A DNA stretch of 64,000 nucleotides, taken from the NCBI GenBank assembly GCA_030386875.1, contig CM059563.1, positions 47,433,602 to 47,497,601 of the forward strand, read 5' to 3'. The translations under genes were made by a program, and so were the position numbers. Positions 58,201 through 63,810 of this stretch are shown here, in pieces; the first letter of the stretch is position 1, and every line of letters begins with the position of its first letter. The stretch comes from Morinoia aosen (Eukaryota > Arthropoda > Malacostraca > Amphipoda > Talitridae). The notes under the pieces were generated by a model. The model had not been told where the DNA came from. It did not search any database and saw only the letters and a list, made by a program, of their open reading frames with translations.

Positions 58201-58302
58201 TCCGTTGTCGACCGATGACTGCGGCGTAAACAATACGTTTGGCGTCACTACAGAGGACTTCGGTTCCACAACGGATCTCTACGTCACAGAAGATCCTTAC
58301 AG
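28044..58302 (+). CDS. Sodium:solute symporter, SLC5 family (whole locus, nine exons, 3' end missing)
   Basis: Join of exons 28,044-28,254, 29,476-29,609, 35,145-35,333, 38,423-38,577, 42,422-42,562, 45,206-45,424, 52,705-52,823, 56,073-56,257 and 58,142-58,302. All phases agree and no stop occurs in 1,514 coding bases (504 residues plus two bases). The order matches Pfam SSF proteins: N-terminal DYCVFIGML and the FLMASRSMSPIPVALSL helix, YPLKLSSVNQYLEMRF, GGLKAVVWTDVFQ (the best family hallmark), VRHTMWNTILNG, QSTIQRVAAMP, FSGTLSSISS, and the late LPLSTDDCG. Known family members are 11-13-helix membrane proteins that use the sodium gradient to import monocarboxylates, vitamins, iodide or sugars. 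The insect branch is large, and the substrate cannot be told here. Typical length is about 580-650 residues, so roughly 80-140 residues are missing at the C-terminus. Introns run from 1.2 to 7.3 kb. Confidence 0.9.
28238..28460 (+). repeat. Tandem copies of the exon 1 tail and splice donor
   Basis: The sequence 'cgccatatccatactgggtg' at the end of exon 1 recurs at 28,321, 28,375 and 28,428, with spacings of 83, 54 and 53 bp. Each copy is followed by agtg.ttatttttagtc.aa. Copies 2 and 4 keep gtgagt; copy 3 has gtaagc. Using the donor of copy 2 would add 83 bases and shift the frame into exon 2, so copy 1 is the coding donor. Confidence 0.85.
28466..29475. other. Intron 1 remainder
   Basis: No element or exon recognised between the donor repeats and the exon 2 acceptor. 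Confidence 0.5.
29476..29609 (+). CDS. SLC5 transporter exon 2
   Basis: Residues 71-115. The acceptor is cacttgcag|ggtacg and the donor is aaccag|gtgact. It encodes GYVGEVYGQGLMLAWSLIGN, then helix 3 (LGIVTATLFIMP) and the conserved VMYPLKLSSVNQ that precedes YLEMRF in exon 3. Family members usually have a proline-containing 'PAEVY' or similar where this one reads VGEVY. The 3' part of this exon is duplicated four or more times immediately downstream. Confidence 0.9.
29571..30130 (+). repeat. 87-bp tandem array built from the exon 2 tail and its donor, about seven copies
   Basis: Copies start at 29,571, 29,658, 29,745, 29,832, 29,919, 30,021 and 30,108. The period is 87 bp except for one 102-bp step. 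Each unit contains cctgtgatgtatcctctgaa, actgtccagcgtcaaccag and the donor gtgactt, then cttatctccacag, which looks like an acceptor. Donors at 29,610, 29,697, 29,784 and 29,871 are intact and all in the same phase. Copy 5 is altered and introduces a stop; copies 6 and 7 are more diverged. The reading frame stays open through copies 1 to 5, to 29,966. Confidence 0.93.
30108..30175 (+). pseudogene. Possible intron-less exon 2/exon 3-like fragment
   Basis: The last unit of the 87-bp array reads PVMQYLKLSSIN, then VMVRFNSILA and a stop, with no intron. In the real gene KLSSVNQ ends exon 2, and YLEMRFNSVFLR starts exon 3 five kb away. The similarity after the junction is short (RFNS plus neighbours), so it could be chance. 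If real, it is a relic of a processed or paralogous copy. Confidence 0.3.
30176..30764. other. Intron 2 segment, nothing recognised
   Basis: No element ends or exon-like sequence seen, apart from a short 'cgccagttg.ttgatgc' direct repeat near 30,210-30,250. Confidence 0.5.
30765..30910 (+). repeat. SINE-like dispersed repeat, copy 4 (3' half)
   Basis: It matches the family from 'gggcatagattc' through 'cccttaacttcatgctaaat', 'ggtgccttc' and 'ggttagggaggcttaaacta', ending 'acttatcaaatct'. The 5' half is absent. Confidence 0.7.
30985..31300 (+). repeat. ~195-bp direct duplication in intron 2
   Basis: The blocks 'tgtgaaataaa', 'gggaaacgcca.cgtgaaa.tg', 'ttcgtt' and 'ggtgtcccaaaatgac' occur at about 31,000-31,090 and again at about 31,198-31,287. 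The exon 4-like fragment lies between the two conserved blocks. Confidence 0.7.
31151..31180 (+). pseudogene. Exon 4-like fragment of the transporter
   Basis: Thirty bases match exon 4 at 28 positions: gggtttgctgtttc.gaagt on both, giving GFAVSEVDGF here and GFAVSEVGGF in the gene. The frame ends at a TAA directly after it. Upstream, a different frame reads LITMVIAS, reminiscent of the TVIIIAG helix of exon 4, which would imply a frameshift. It is not spliceable as it stands. Confidence 0.6.
31301..31951. other. Intron 2 segment, nothing recognised
   Basis: No coding or repeat identity seen. Confidence 0.45.
31952..32178 (+). mobile_element. TTAA-flanked MITE, complete
   Basis: A 227-bp element begins TTAATTTTTTGACCGGAACG and ends attgcggtcaaagtgTTAA. 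The ends are inverted copies around TTGACCGC. The target-like TTAA at both ends is the signature of piggyBac-superfamily elements. The interior holds 'cgaccagtagtcacaaattc' and 'gactttaaatttgagttaaa', as in the other copies. Confidence 0.8.
32350..33130 (+). pseudogene. Decayed Tc1/mariner-like transposase
   Basis: Fragments in order are KRVRL near 32,430, HFLFTDEK then a stop at 32,515-32,541 (the first catalytic Asp box), WAQHNFVDAERTFEQNSAPA near 32,764-32,820, a block PYSLDLNLMNCSI near 32,895-32,935, and NFEARMKLCIATKESHYDTG near 33,055-33,115. Active relatives have QDSAPAH and PYSPDLNPMDY. Here the second catalytic Asp is Asn and there are several stops and frameshifts, so it is inactive. 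The element sits in intron 2, in the sense orientation. Terminal inverted repeats were not found. Confidence 0.82.
33543..34627. repeat. Minisatellite, 31-bp palindromic unit, about 35 copies
   Basis: Each unit joins gttgaatggcacgct to ctccatgcatggagct. It contains the perfect 14-bp palindrome CTCCATGCATGGAG. Units before about 34,145 read ATGGCACGC and those after it read ATGACACGC, a sharp switch. A rarer gacatg variant occurs at 34,304 and 34,521, exactly seven units apart. Open frames of up to 399 codons on both strands are repeat artefacts. Confidence 0.96.
34628..35144. other. Intron 2, 3' end
   Basis: AT-rich DNA with nothing recognised before the pyrimidine tract and acceptor of exon 3. 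Confidence 0.5.
35145..35333 (+). CDS. SLC5 transporter exon 3
   Basis: Residues 116-178, phase 0 at both ends. The acceptor is ctcctgtttcag|tacttg and the donor ttc|gtcagt (GT with a weak rest). It encodes YLEMRFNSVFLRKFVLIT, helix 4 with the family-typical MYLGFCLYAPTLALESVT, the short LDLTTY loop, and the start of the next helix (IFILGTIVTCYCAF), which runs into GGLKAVVW of exon 4. GC content is well above the surrounding intron. Confidence 0.92.
35420..35785 (+). repeat. SINE-like dispersed repeat, copy 5
   Basis: Full-length copy: 'ttgtatctatgggaattacc', 'gtgagggcctgatc', 'ttaggtaggctatctttttg', 'gcactgctgtcctg'-like middle, 'ccatactgaatggtgccttc', 'aaggaggcttaaactaacta', then a tail of aatct repeats (about 35,757-35,776). 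The simple-repeat tail and lack of coding sequence suggest a SINE. I could not see clear pol III boxes. Confidence 0.8.
35786..37655. other. Intron 3 segment, nothing recognised
   Basis: Short frames only, no family resemblance. Confidence 0.5.
37656..38012 (+). repeat. SINE-like dispersed repeat, copy 6
   Basis: Closest relative of 35,420-35,785, sharing 'atattgtatctatgggaatt', 'gtgagggcccgagctgagag', 'ttaggtaggccttctttttg' and 'ggttagggaggcttaaacta'. It ends with acttataatctataatct. Confidence 0.82.
38013..38422. other. Intron 3, 3' end
   Basis: Nothing recognised before the exon 4 acceptor. Confidence 0.5.
38423..38577 (+). CDS. SLC5 transporter exon 4
   Basis: Residues 179-229 plus two bases. 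The acceptor is tttttaccttccag|ggcggg. The donor gtaggt is fixed by the frame, since reading three bases further meets TAG. It begins with GGLKAVVWTDVFQT, the most diagnostic segment of the family, followed by helix VIIIAGVLVATGFAV and the extracellular SEVGGFDDVWRIGSENGR. A 30-base near copy of the GFAVSEVGGF segment lies in intron 2 at 31,151. Confidence 0.94.
38727..40621 (+). mobile_element. RTE-like non-LTR retrotransposon, 5' truncated, with target-site duplication
   Basis: The insertion is bounded by atttcctcatt at 38,716-38,726 and again at 40,622-40,632. It contains a reverse transcriptase frame, a ~270-bp 3' untranslated region, and a terminal gtatatgtatgtatgtat tail. Two shorter copies with the same 3' end lie in intron 6. 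The target was itself a local repeat (tttaaagttcat.atttc on both sides), so the duplication is likely but not certain. Confidence 0.85.
38739..40343 (+). pseudogene. Reverse transcriptase ORF of the RTE-like element, one nonsense codon
   Basis: The frame runs 470 codons to a TAA at 40,149-40,151 and continues in the same frame to 40,343 (about 534 codons in all). Visible motifs are GKAPGLDGCTVECLKKGG (fingers), AEEQCGFR, MDLEKAYDRVDREALW (motif A, catalytic Asp), VTGVRQGCVMSPWLFNLFMD, and LLFADDTALVADSEE (motif C, FADD intact). The C-terminal part has LLYGAESWGLRAAERRKLD, then FGHV before the stop and RGRPRMSWMDGVRRALYERG after it. The copy at 46,905 has GAA where this one has TAA, so the stop is a point mutation. 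The endonuclease domain upstream is lost. It lies in intron 4, sense to the host gene. Confidence 0.92.
40633..42421. other. Intron 4 remainder
   Basis: Nothing recognised. The pyrimidine tract before exon 5 is clear (ctctgtttctttctgacag). Confidence 0.5.
42422..42562 (+). CDS. SLC5 transporter exon 5
   Basis: Completes residue 230 and runs to residue 276 plus two bases. The acceptor is ctttctgacag|tttccg and the donor ct|gtgagt. It encodes DFRPGFYVRHTMWNTILNGF, matching the family's 'DPxxRHTFW..iiGg', then a helix and IYGFTQSTIQRVAAMPDLSR, where relatives have 'lyGvnQaxvQRyls.pslk.A'. The two Gln in this block are conserved in the family. Confidence 0.93.
42563..44642. other. Intron 5 segment
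   Basis: Nothing recognised. A short 'gagcatgaactac' duplication occurs near 44,395-44,430, and small 'cgacttcacc' repeats occur at about 44,598-44,632. Confidence 0.5.
44643..44701. repeat. Perfect 24-bp hairpin with 11-base loop
   Basis: The left arm 44,643-44,666 is the exact reverse complement of 44,678-44,701; the loop is caatgacttta. Pairing continues imperfectly on the outside. It could be a tiny inverted-repeat element or a small-RNA hairpin. Nothing in the sequence decides between them. Confidence 0.9.
44702..45205. other. Intron 5, 3' end
   Basis: Nothing recognised before the exon 6 acceptor. Confidence 0.5.
45206..45424 (+). CDS. SLC5 transporter exon 6
   Basis: Residues 277-349 plus two bases. 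The acceptor is gtttactttacag|ggttct and the donor ag|gtgata. It encodes LVLFMNTFGITVLLGILFLA and LAIFAVYAG, then the strongly conserved family loop CDPISLGYITEKDQLLPYYV and MDYLGSMKGVPGLFVACLFS. Relatives read 'CDPl..g.i...dql.PyfVm...g.lpGlpGLFvaglfSg'. The helix begun by GLFVACLFSGTL continues into exon 7. Confidence 0.95.
45455..45682 (+). mobile_element. TTAA-flanked MITE, complete
   Basis: A 228-bp element beginning TTAACGCTTTCACCGCGACG and ending atcgcggtcatctagTTAA. Terminal inverted repeats pair over about 18 bases with mismatches. The interior has 'gagtagtagtcacaaactca' and 'gactttaaatttgagttgaa', as at 31,952. It sits only 30 bases after the exon 6 donor. Confidence 0.82.
45683..46894. 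other. Intron 6 segment
   Basis: AT-rich DNA with short frames and no recognised element. The frame at 45,885-46,265 has no family resemblance. Confidence 0.5.
46905..48439 (+). mobile_element. RTE-like retrotransposon, second copy, frameshifted
   Basis: A 5'-truncated copy of the element at 38,727, starting at KLYGRVLVGKVR. It is flanked by atatttttt at 46,895-46,903 and 48,440-48,448. The reverse transcriptase is broken into frames at 46,937-47,206, 47,122-47,481 and 47,518-48,027. Motifs MDLEKAYDRVDREALW, VRQGCVMSPWLFNLFM and LLFADDTALVADSEE remain readable. At least two frameshifts and an early stop make it non-functional. The 3' end has the same gtatatgtatgtatg tail. Confidence 0.9.
48590..49575 (+). 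repeat. Minisatellite, 18-bp unit, about 54 copies
   Basis: The unit is ttggcgtttcctcttttc. A cccctt subtype clusters at about 49,205-49,325. The first part (48,590-48,770) has several one-base insertions (ttgggc). Because 18 is divisible by 3, frames on both strands stay open for 150-400 codons and encode six-residue repeats such as RQEKRK. These are not genes. Confidence 0.96.
49800..50460 (+). repeat. Minisatellite, 19-bp unit, about 34 copies
   Basis: The unit is gctgcattttcctcttttt, with a tttg variant (cttttggctgc) interspersed among ctttttgctgc forms in an irregular pattern, and a few gcatattcctc units. All long frames here are repeat-derived. Confidence 0.95.
50485..50712 (+). repeat. 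Minisatellite, 19-bp unit, about 12 copies
   Basis: The unit is ctttccttcctcctttttg, with cttttctg variants. It starts directly after the previous array and ends just before the truncated RTE copy. Confidence 0.93.
50750..51150 (+). mobile_element. RTE-like retrotransposon, third copy, only the 3' end
   Basis: It begins within the last 70 codons of the reverse transcriptase frame (RMDGVKRALYERGLTVDVVR). It continues through the shared 3' untranslated region (gcctgactgtggaagatggt, ctctctcgcctcctagtgac) to a gtatatgtatgtatgtat tail. An attttttgg before it and tattttttag after it may be a short target-site duplication. It splits a pyrimidine-rich repeat region. Confidence 0.88.
51425..51812 (+). 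repeat. Minisatellite, 16-bp unit, about 24 copies
   Basis: The unit is catttgtccttttttg, with a tttcgtg variant. The flank 51,180-51,424 holds increasingly diverged relatives (cacaatttttcctcc and similar). Confidence 0.93.
51858..52160 (+). repeat. Minisatellite, 20-bp unit, about 15 copies
   Basis: The unit is cggatttgtctccctttttt. It is nearly perfect in the first half, with length changes in the T run from about 52,020 on. Confidence 0.95.
52161..52390 (+). repeat. Degenerate 20-bp minisatellite, about 10 copies
   Basis: Units of the type cgcattcatctccctttttt. The first ones are diverged (cgcatttatctcttttattt). The unit differs from the preceding array mainly in cgcatt for cggatt. Confidence 0.9.
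52705..52823 (+). CDS. SLC5 transporter exon 7
   Basis: Completes residue 350 and runs to residue 389 plus one base. The acceptor is ctctgtcacaccag|ctcgat and the donor acca|gtgagt. Joined to exon 6 it reads FSGTLSSISSLLSAVSSMLW, the helix whose Ser-rich segment forms part of the sodium site in this family. It is followed by VDFLCEVEFFKKSSENVKTL, where relatives have a 'DfikP.f...s......isk' intracellular loop. Confidence 0.93.
53250..53482 (+). repeat. Decayed precursor units of the 28-bp array
   Basis: Loose units of the form ttttaccactc.(c)tgatctac, each different, leading into the regular array. Two copies of ctttctggtcactcactgat occur just before it. Confidence 0.6.
53483..54645 (+). 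repeat. Minisatellite, 28-bp unit, about 41 copies
   Basis: Each unit joins gatctaccgttttgtttt to acccctcgtt. It is very homogeneous, with a gatccacc subtype at about 54,264, 54,349, 54,461 and 54,629. It lies in intron 7, 660 bp after the exon 7 donor. Confidence 0.96.
54650..54892 (+). repeat. Minisatellite, 24-bp unit, about 10 copies
   Basis: Each unit is cgttgattaaat followed by tttttaaaaact. It shares tcgttgat with the 28-bp unit and follows it directly, so it looks like an AT-rich derivative. Confidence 0.93.
54893..55799. other. Intron 7 remainder
   Basis: From 54,893 to about 55,130 there are decayed units (tttttaccactcgttgcc, cttgctggttagcattctt). Beyond that nothing is recognised. 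Confidence 0.5.
55800..55890 (+). repeat. SINE-like dispersed repeat, copy 7 (5' part)
   Basis: It matches the head of the family: 'gttgtatctataggaataat', 'ccaggggga', 'atgaggtccaaagctgagta'. The rest is missing. Confidence 0.5.
56073..56257 (+). CDS. SLC5 transporter exon 8
   Basis: Completes residue 390 and ends with residue 451, phase 0. The acceptor is ctttcctatccag|cgctgc and the donor acg|gtgggt. It encodes the helix LLLGVVMMGLAVLASKMGGL, then VQATASVFGALSGPTLGLFV and LGTMVPHCNRRGAVAGCVFS. Relatives read 'gvlqaalsifGmvgGPllGlFtLGmffPwan.kGa..G', a near-perfect correspondence. It is strongly GC-rich compared with its introns. Confidence 0.95.
56285..56715 (+). repeat. Minisatellite, 24-bp unit, about 12 regular copies plus decayed ends
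   Basis: The regular unit is ctcgctgctctacg followed by atttttgtct (about 56,388-56,640). The flanking units carry ttttaccactcgctgctcta, close to the units of intron 7. The array starts under 30 bases after the exon 8 donor. A 255-codon frame covering exon 8 and this array is a read-through artefact. Confidence 0.92.
56716..58141. other. Intron 8 remainder
   Basis: Nothing recognised. The acceptor region before exon 9 has a weak pyrimidine tract (gatgttcgtatcccag). Confidence 0.5.
58142..58302 (+). CDS. SLC5 transporter exon 9 (last identified)
   Basis: Residues 452-504 plus two bases. The donor is ac ag|gtaaaa. It encodes the helix VIMVWLSIGSQFRG, then KTVMLPLSTDDCGVNNTFGV, matching the family's 'P.LP.StdgC' extracellular loop with its conserved Cys, then the acidic TTEDFGSTTDLYVTEDPYR. 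In relatives the next exon starts with '.lS.mwy...G', leading to the last helices and the C-terminal tail. That exon was not found with confidence. Confidence 0.92.
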
Positions 58303-59399
58303 GTAAAATTGTCTTTTGAAGTGTGCCTGGAATATTTTTGTTACGTACGCACTCATAAATCAAAGTTATTGAATTAATCTTCGTTGAATGAGAATGTTAT
58401 ATCGTAGTTTTTCATCACGATACGAGGTTTACTAACTGTAGCTGCAAACTACAGTATCGGTAACTGTAACTACCGATCTGAAGCGTTAACTTCATGGAGT
58501 TGGAAAAGGAAACTCTCAGCTCGGTTCCTATTCTTGTACTGAATCATCAATACATCGACTCTGCTTATAAGCTATAGCACTCGGAAGTTAAACAATGCTC
58601 TTCCGGTGCATACCAATGCGATGCGCCCCGAAGGCACAGCTTCCGGCGGAGGTCCCATAAAGACATCTGACCTGAACGCGATATGGCATCCGGCGGCGGC
58701 AAGCCGCGCAAACCTCCGCTCCGGAACTCGTACTCATGAAACCAGTATCACATTATACGATGCATTTTTTAATATACAACAATTTCCCTCCCTTTTAGAT
58801 GACTATATGACACACGGAAGGAAAACTTAGCAACCTATTCGCATTACAGGTTTAGTTATTTTACCTGATCTACAAGGTACATTTTGTACAGGTAAACTGC
58901 TGACCGGTGTCAAAGCAGGAGTCCTTTAGTCTTACTAGAACACGGCGTGCTTTAAAAATACAGGAACTGCATCAGGCAACATATCTAGATGAACGGTATC
59001 TTTAACGTTAGACTGAATCAGATGACAAGTAAGAATCATTAAACAGATCATCAGAGAATTGAGTTACATACATAGGCTAAGCTTTGGACAAAGAATATTT
59101 AGGATTAACTCCATCTCTGGAAGTAACAATTTTACGATTGTTGAGCGCAACAAAGGGAGTAAGTTTTGTGACACTTTGAGGAATACAATGTGACTGAAAT
59201 AACGCGTAATTAGTTTGTACATCAGAGAAATTATGAACATAGTTACCGTCACAAGTATCGTTCCTAGGCTTTTGTAGAATAACTTCGTTCTTCCGCTGTA
59301 GAAGCTCACTTGAACTCTTCATTGACACATCTTCTCTTCCGACGTTGCACTGAGAACCGCTCCTTTCCAGCTGCACTATGTAAGTGCGAGCTGCGTCAA
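58303..59399. other. Intron 9 or 3' flank; nothing firm
   Basis: A GC-rich patch at about 58,575-58,740 contains ctcggaagttaaacaatg, which resembles the 5S rRNA A-box region. See findings. Otherwise nothing. Confidence 0.45.
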
Positions 59400-60260
59400 A
59401 TTCTTCTCATGTAGGTCCCCTTCGTGTAGGCTTAACAGGAGGAGGTCGTGCTGCAGTCGTAAATTGCAAACTTTAGAAATGTGGCCTATTTCCACATTTT
59501 TTGCATTTTATTAATTTAATTTTAGGGCATAGCAATTCTTTGTAAGGTGCTTCTGCCTAGTTCCGCAGCGAATACATATGTAATTCGGCTGTAGTTTTTC
59601 TGTAGTGAAAAACGATGAAGATGAATCCTCACGAATAATATCTGGAGCGTCGAAGCTTTACTGTTCAATGAGTTTTGCATGTTCAACGCATTCGTTGAAG
59701 GACTTGCTGTCACACTTCTGTAGAACCGCGCTGAGAATTTGCGCTGAATGTAGACCAGCCACAAGAGCATCTCTCAAGAGACGATCGCTCACGCAATTTT
59801 CGTAGTTGCACGAAGATGCTAAGTCATTTAACGTTTTAGCATAACTTTGTATGGATTCATTAACACTTTGCTCTCTGTTTAGAAATGTAACAGATGCGCC
59901 AACAGTGGATTTCTTGATTTTAAATTGTTGTATTAACTTTCCTTCAAGTTCCTCGTATGTAGGTAGCATCAGTGAGTAACGTAGGTTAAATTCTTCGTTG
60001 TAGATCAGTAATGATGTTTACAGGCGAAGCTTCAACGATAATTCTAGCTTTGTTACCACCATTGTTTCCCCCCTTCTGAAGAACGTCTGCACACTGTACT
60101 TGAATCGTTGTAGATATTACTCACTGTTTCCACTCCAACGTCGAATGCACGACAGCAAACTGTAGAATGCGCCATCTTAATTTCAGAGCACTTGTAATAA
60201 TCAAATTTACTTTGGAGATTCGAAATCTTCGTCGCCAATCCATCCATAAGATGGACATTG
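59400..60260 (-). pseudogene. Decayed Ty3/gypsy-like gag fragment
   Basis: Read on the minus strand, a frame at 59,969-59,658 encodes PTYEELEGKLIQQFKIKKST, then EQSVNESIQSYAKTLNDLAS and DRLLRDALVAGLHSAQILSA, the usual layout of retrotransposon capsid C-terminal regions. Downstream, in another frame near 59,563-59,519, is YICIRCGTRQKHLTKNCYAL, a CCHC knuckle (C-x2-C-x5-H-x4-C). Next comes a broken second knuckle, CKKCGNRPHF, near 59,500. Paired knuckles of this kind are known in insect gypsy-like gags. Frame changes and stops show it is dead. No protease, polymerase or LTR was found. Confidence 0.7.
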
Positions 60261-60585
60261 TTTTTTCCAAGTGAACGAGAGGGTGAAGTAAACTACTAGC
60301 AAATTTGAGAATTTTAAGACTTTCGGAGAGAAGCTGATGATCAGCACAACTGATTTGATGCGGGAATGTCTCCGTTACACTCCTTCCTACATTACCCCCT
60401 TCTTTCCCCCCTTTCCTCCCTCACCCCCCATCCCCCTTCTTTCTTAACCCAAATATTTTTTACTGGCTCACCACAGCATTTCCGCTTTTGCCGGATTATT
60501 AAATTAAGCATTTAGTTCGAATGAAACATTCGATACGTAACGAAATTTGTGTACATAATTTTGCAGCTCATCTAGTATGTTTCTC

Positions 60586-63282
60586 CACGAATGGGACCCA
60601 CAAATGGGACCCACAAATGGGACCCACAAATGGGACCCACAAATGGGACCCACAAATGGGACCCACAAATGGGACCCACAAATGGGACCCACAAATGGGA
60701 CCCACAAATGGGACCCACAAATGGGACCCACAAATGGGACCCACAAATGGGACCCACAAATGGGACCCACAAATGGGACCCACAAATGGGACCCACAAAT
60801 GGGACCCACAAATGGGACCCACAAATGGGACCCACAAATGGGACCCACAAATGGGACCCACAAATGGGACCCACAAATGGGACCCACAAATGGGACCCAC
60901 AAATGGGACCCACAAATGGGACCCACAAATGGGACCCACAAATGGGACCCACAAATGGGACCCACAAATGGGACCCACAAATGGGACCCACAAATGGGAC
61001 CCACAAATGGGACCCACAAATGGGACCCACAAATGGGACCCACAAATGGGACCCACAAATGGGACCCACAAATGGGACCCACAAATGGGACCCACAAATG
61101 GGACCCACAAATGGGACCCACAAATGGGACCCACAAATGGGACCCACAAATGGGACCCACAAATGGGACCCACAAATGGGACCCACAAATGGGACCCACA
61201 AATGGGACCCACAAATGGGACCCACAAATGGGACCCACAAATGGGACCCACAAATGGGACCCACAAATGGGACCCACAAATGGGACCCACAAATGGGACC
61301 CACAAATGGGACCCACAAATGGGACCCACAAATGGGACCCACAAATGGGACCCACAAATGGGACCCACAAATGGGACCCACAAATGGGACCCACAAATGG
61401 GACCCACAAATGGGACCCACAAATGGGACCCACAAATGGGACCCACAAATGGGACCCACAAATGGGACCCACAAATGGGACCCACAAATGGGACCCACAA
61501 ATGGGACCCACAAATGGGACCCACAAATGGGACCCCACAAATGGGACCCACAAATGGGACCCACAAATGGGACCCACAAATGGGACCCACAAATGGGACC
61601 CACAAATGGGACCCACAAATGGGACCCACAAATGGGACCCACAAATGGGACCCACAAATGGGACCCACAAATGGGACCCACAAATGGGACCCACAAATGG
61701 GACCCACAAATGGGACCCACAAATGGGACCCACAAATGGGACCCACAAATGGGACCCACAAATGGGACCCACAAATGGGACCCACAAATGGGACCCACAA
61801 ATGGGACCCACAAATGGGACCCACAAATGGGACCCACAAATGGGACCCACAAATGGGACCCACAAATGGGACCCACAAATGGGACCCACAAATGGGACCC
61901 ACAAATGGGACCCCACAAATGGGACCCCACAAATGGGACCCACAAATGGGACCCACAAATGGGACCCCCACAAATCGGGACCCACAAATGGGACCCACAA
62001 ATGGGACCCACAAATGGGACCCCACAAATGGGACCCCCCACAAAATGGGACCCACAAAATGGGACCCCACAAATGGGACCCACAAATGGGACCCACAAAT
62101 GGGACCCACAAATGGGGACCCACAAATGGACCCACAAATGGGGACCCCACAAAATGGGACCCACAAATGGGACCCACAAATGGGACCCACAAAATGGGAC
62201 CCACAAATGGGACCCACAAATGGGACCCACAAATGGGACCCACAAATGGGACCCACAAGATGGGACCCACAAATGGGACCCACAAATGGGACCCACAAAT
62301 GGGACCCACAAATGGGACCCACCAAATGGGGAAACCCACAAATGGGACCACAAATGGGACCCACCAAATGGGGACCCACAAATGGGACCCCACAAATGGG
62401 ACCCACAAATGGGACCCACAAATGGGACCCACAAATGGAGGACCCACAAATGGGAGACCACACAAATGGGACCCAACAAAATGGGACCCACAAGGACCAA
62501 ATGGGACCCACAAATGGGACCCACAAATGGGACCCACAAATGGGACCCACAAATGGGACCCCACAAATGTGGACCCACAAATGGGACCCCACAAATGGGA
62601 CCCACAAATGGGGACCCACAAATGGGACCCACAAATGGACCCACAAATGGGACCCACAAATGGGACCCACAAATGGGAGACCCACAAATGGGACCCACAA
62701 ATGGGAACACACAAATGGGACCCACAAATGGGACCCACAAATGGACCCACAAATGGGACCCACAAATGGGACCCCACAAATGGGACCCACCACAAATGGG
62801 ACCCACAAATGGGACCCACAAATGGGACCCACAAATGGGACCCACAAATGGGACCCACATCCAAATGGGACCCACAAATGGGACCCACAAATGGGACCCC
62901 ACAAATGGGACCCACAAATGGGACCCACAATGGGACCCACAAAATGGGACCCACAAATGGGACCCACAAATGGGACCCACAAATGGGACCCACAAAATGG
63001 GACCCACAAATGGGACCCACAAATGGGACCCACAAATGGGACCCACAAATGGGACCCACAAATGGGGACCCCACAAATGGGACCCCACAAATGGACCCAC
63101 CAAATGGGACCCACAAATGGGGACCCACAAATGGGACCCACAAATGGGACCCACAAAATGGGACCCACAAAATGGGACCCACAAAATGGGACCCACAAAT
63201 GGGACCCACAATGGGACCCACAAATGGGACCCACAAATGGGACCCACAAATGGGACCCACAAATGGGACCCACAAATGGGAC
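60586..63282. repeat. Satellite-like array, 13-bp unit, about 206 copies
   Basis: The unit is gggacccacaaat. From 60,586 to about 61,910 it is almost perfect, with one extra C at 61,533-61,536. From about 61,915 to 63,230 it shows many one-base insertions and deletions (cccc, aaaa, ggacc). It ends in the assembly gap, so the true length is unknown. The four frames of 900-1,100 codons across it are artefacts. Confidence 0.96.
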
Positions 63283-63782
63283 NNNNNNNNNNNNNNNNNN
63301 NNNNNNNNNNNNNNNNNNNNNNNNNNNNNNNNNNNNNNNNNNNNNNNNNNNNNNNNNNNNNNNNNNNNNNNNNNNNNNNNNNNNNNNNNNNNNNNNNNNN
63401 NNNNNNNNNNNNNNNNNNNNNNNNNNNNNNNNNNNNNNNNNNNNNNNNNNNNNNNNNNNNNNNNNNNNNNNNNNNNNNNNNNNNNNNNNNNNNNNNNNNN
63501 NNNNNNNNNNNNNNNNNNNNNNNNNNNNNNNNNNNNNNNNNNNNNNNNNNNNNNNNNNNNNNNNNNNNNNNNNNNNNNNNNNNNNNNNNNNNNNNNNNNN
63601 NNNNNNNNNNNNNNNNNNNNNNNNNNNNNNNNNNNNNNNNNNNNNNNNNNNNNNNNNNNNNNNNNNNNNNNNNNNNNNNNNNNNNNNNNNNNNNNNNNNN
63701 NNNNNNNNNNNNNNNNNNNNNNNNNNNNNNNNNNNNNNNNNNNNNNNNNNNNNNNNNNNNNNNNNNNNNNNNNNNNNNNNNN
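63283..63782. other. Assembly gap of 500 N
   Basis: Exactly 500 N, probably a placeholder for a gap of unknown size inside or at the end of the 13-bp array. Confidence 0.99.
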
Positions 63783-63810
63783 CCGCAGATACACGATGTC
63801 GAGCTGCAGG
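63783..63810 (+). CDS. Possible exon end after the gap
   Basis: The first real bases after the gap end with ctgcagg|gtaaga, a canonical donor. One frame reads PQIHDVELQ; another, which fits the phase of exon 9 if ccgcag is an acceptor, reads YTMSSCR. Too short to identify; could be chance. Confidence 0.2.
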
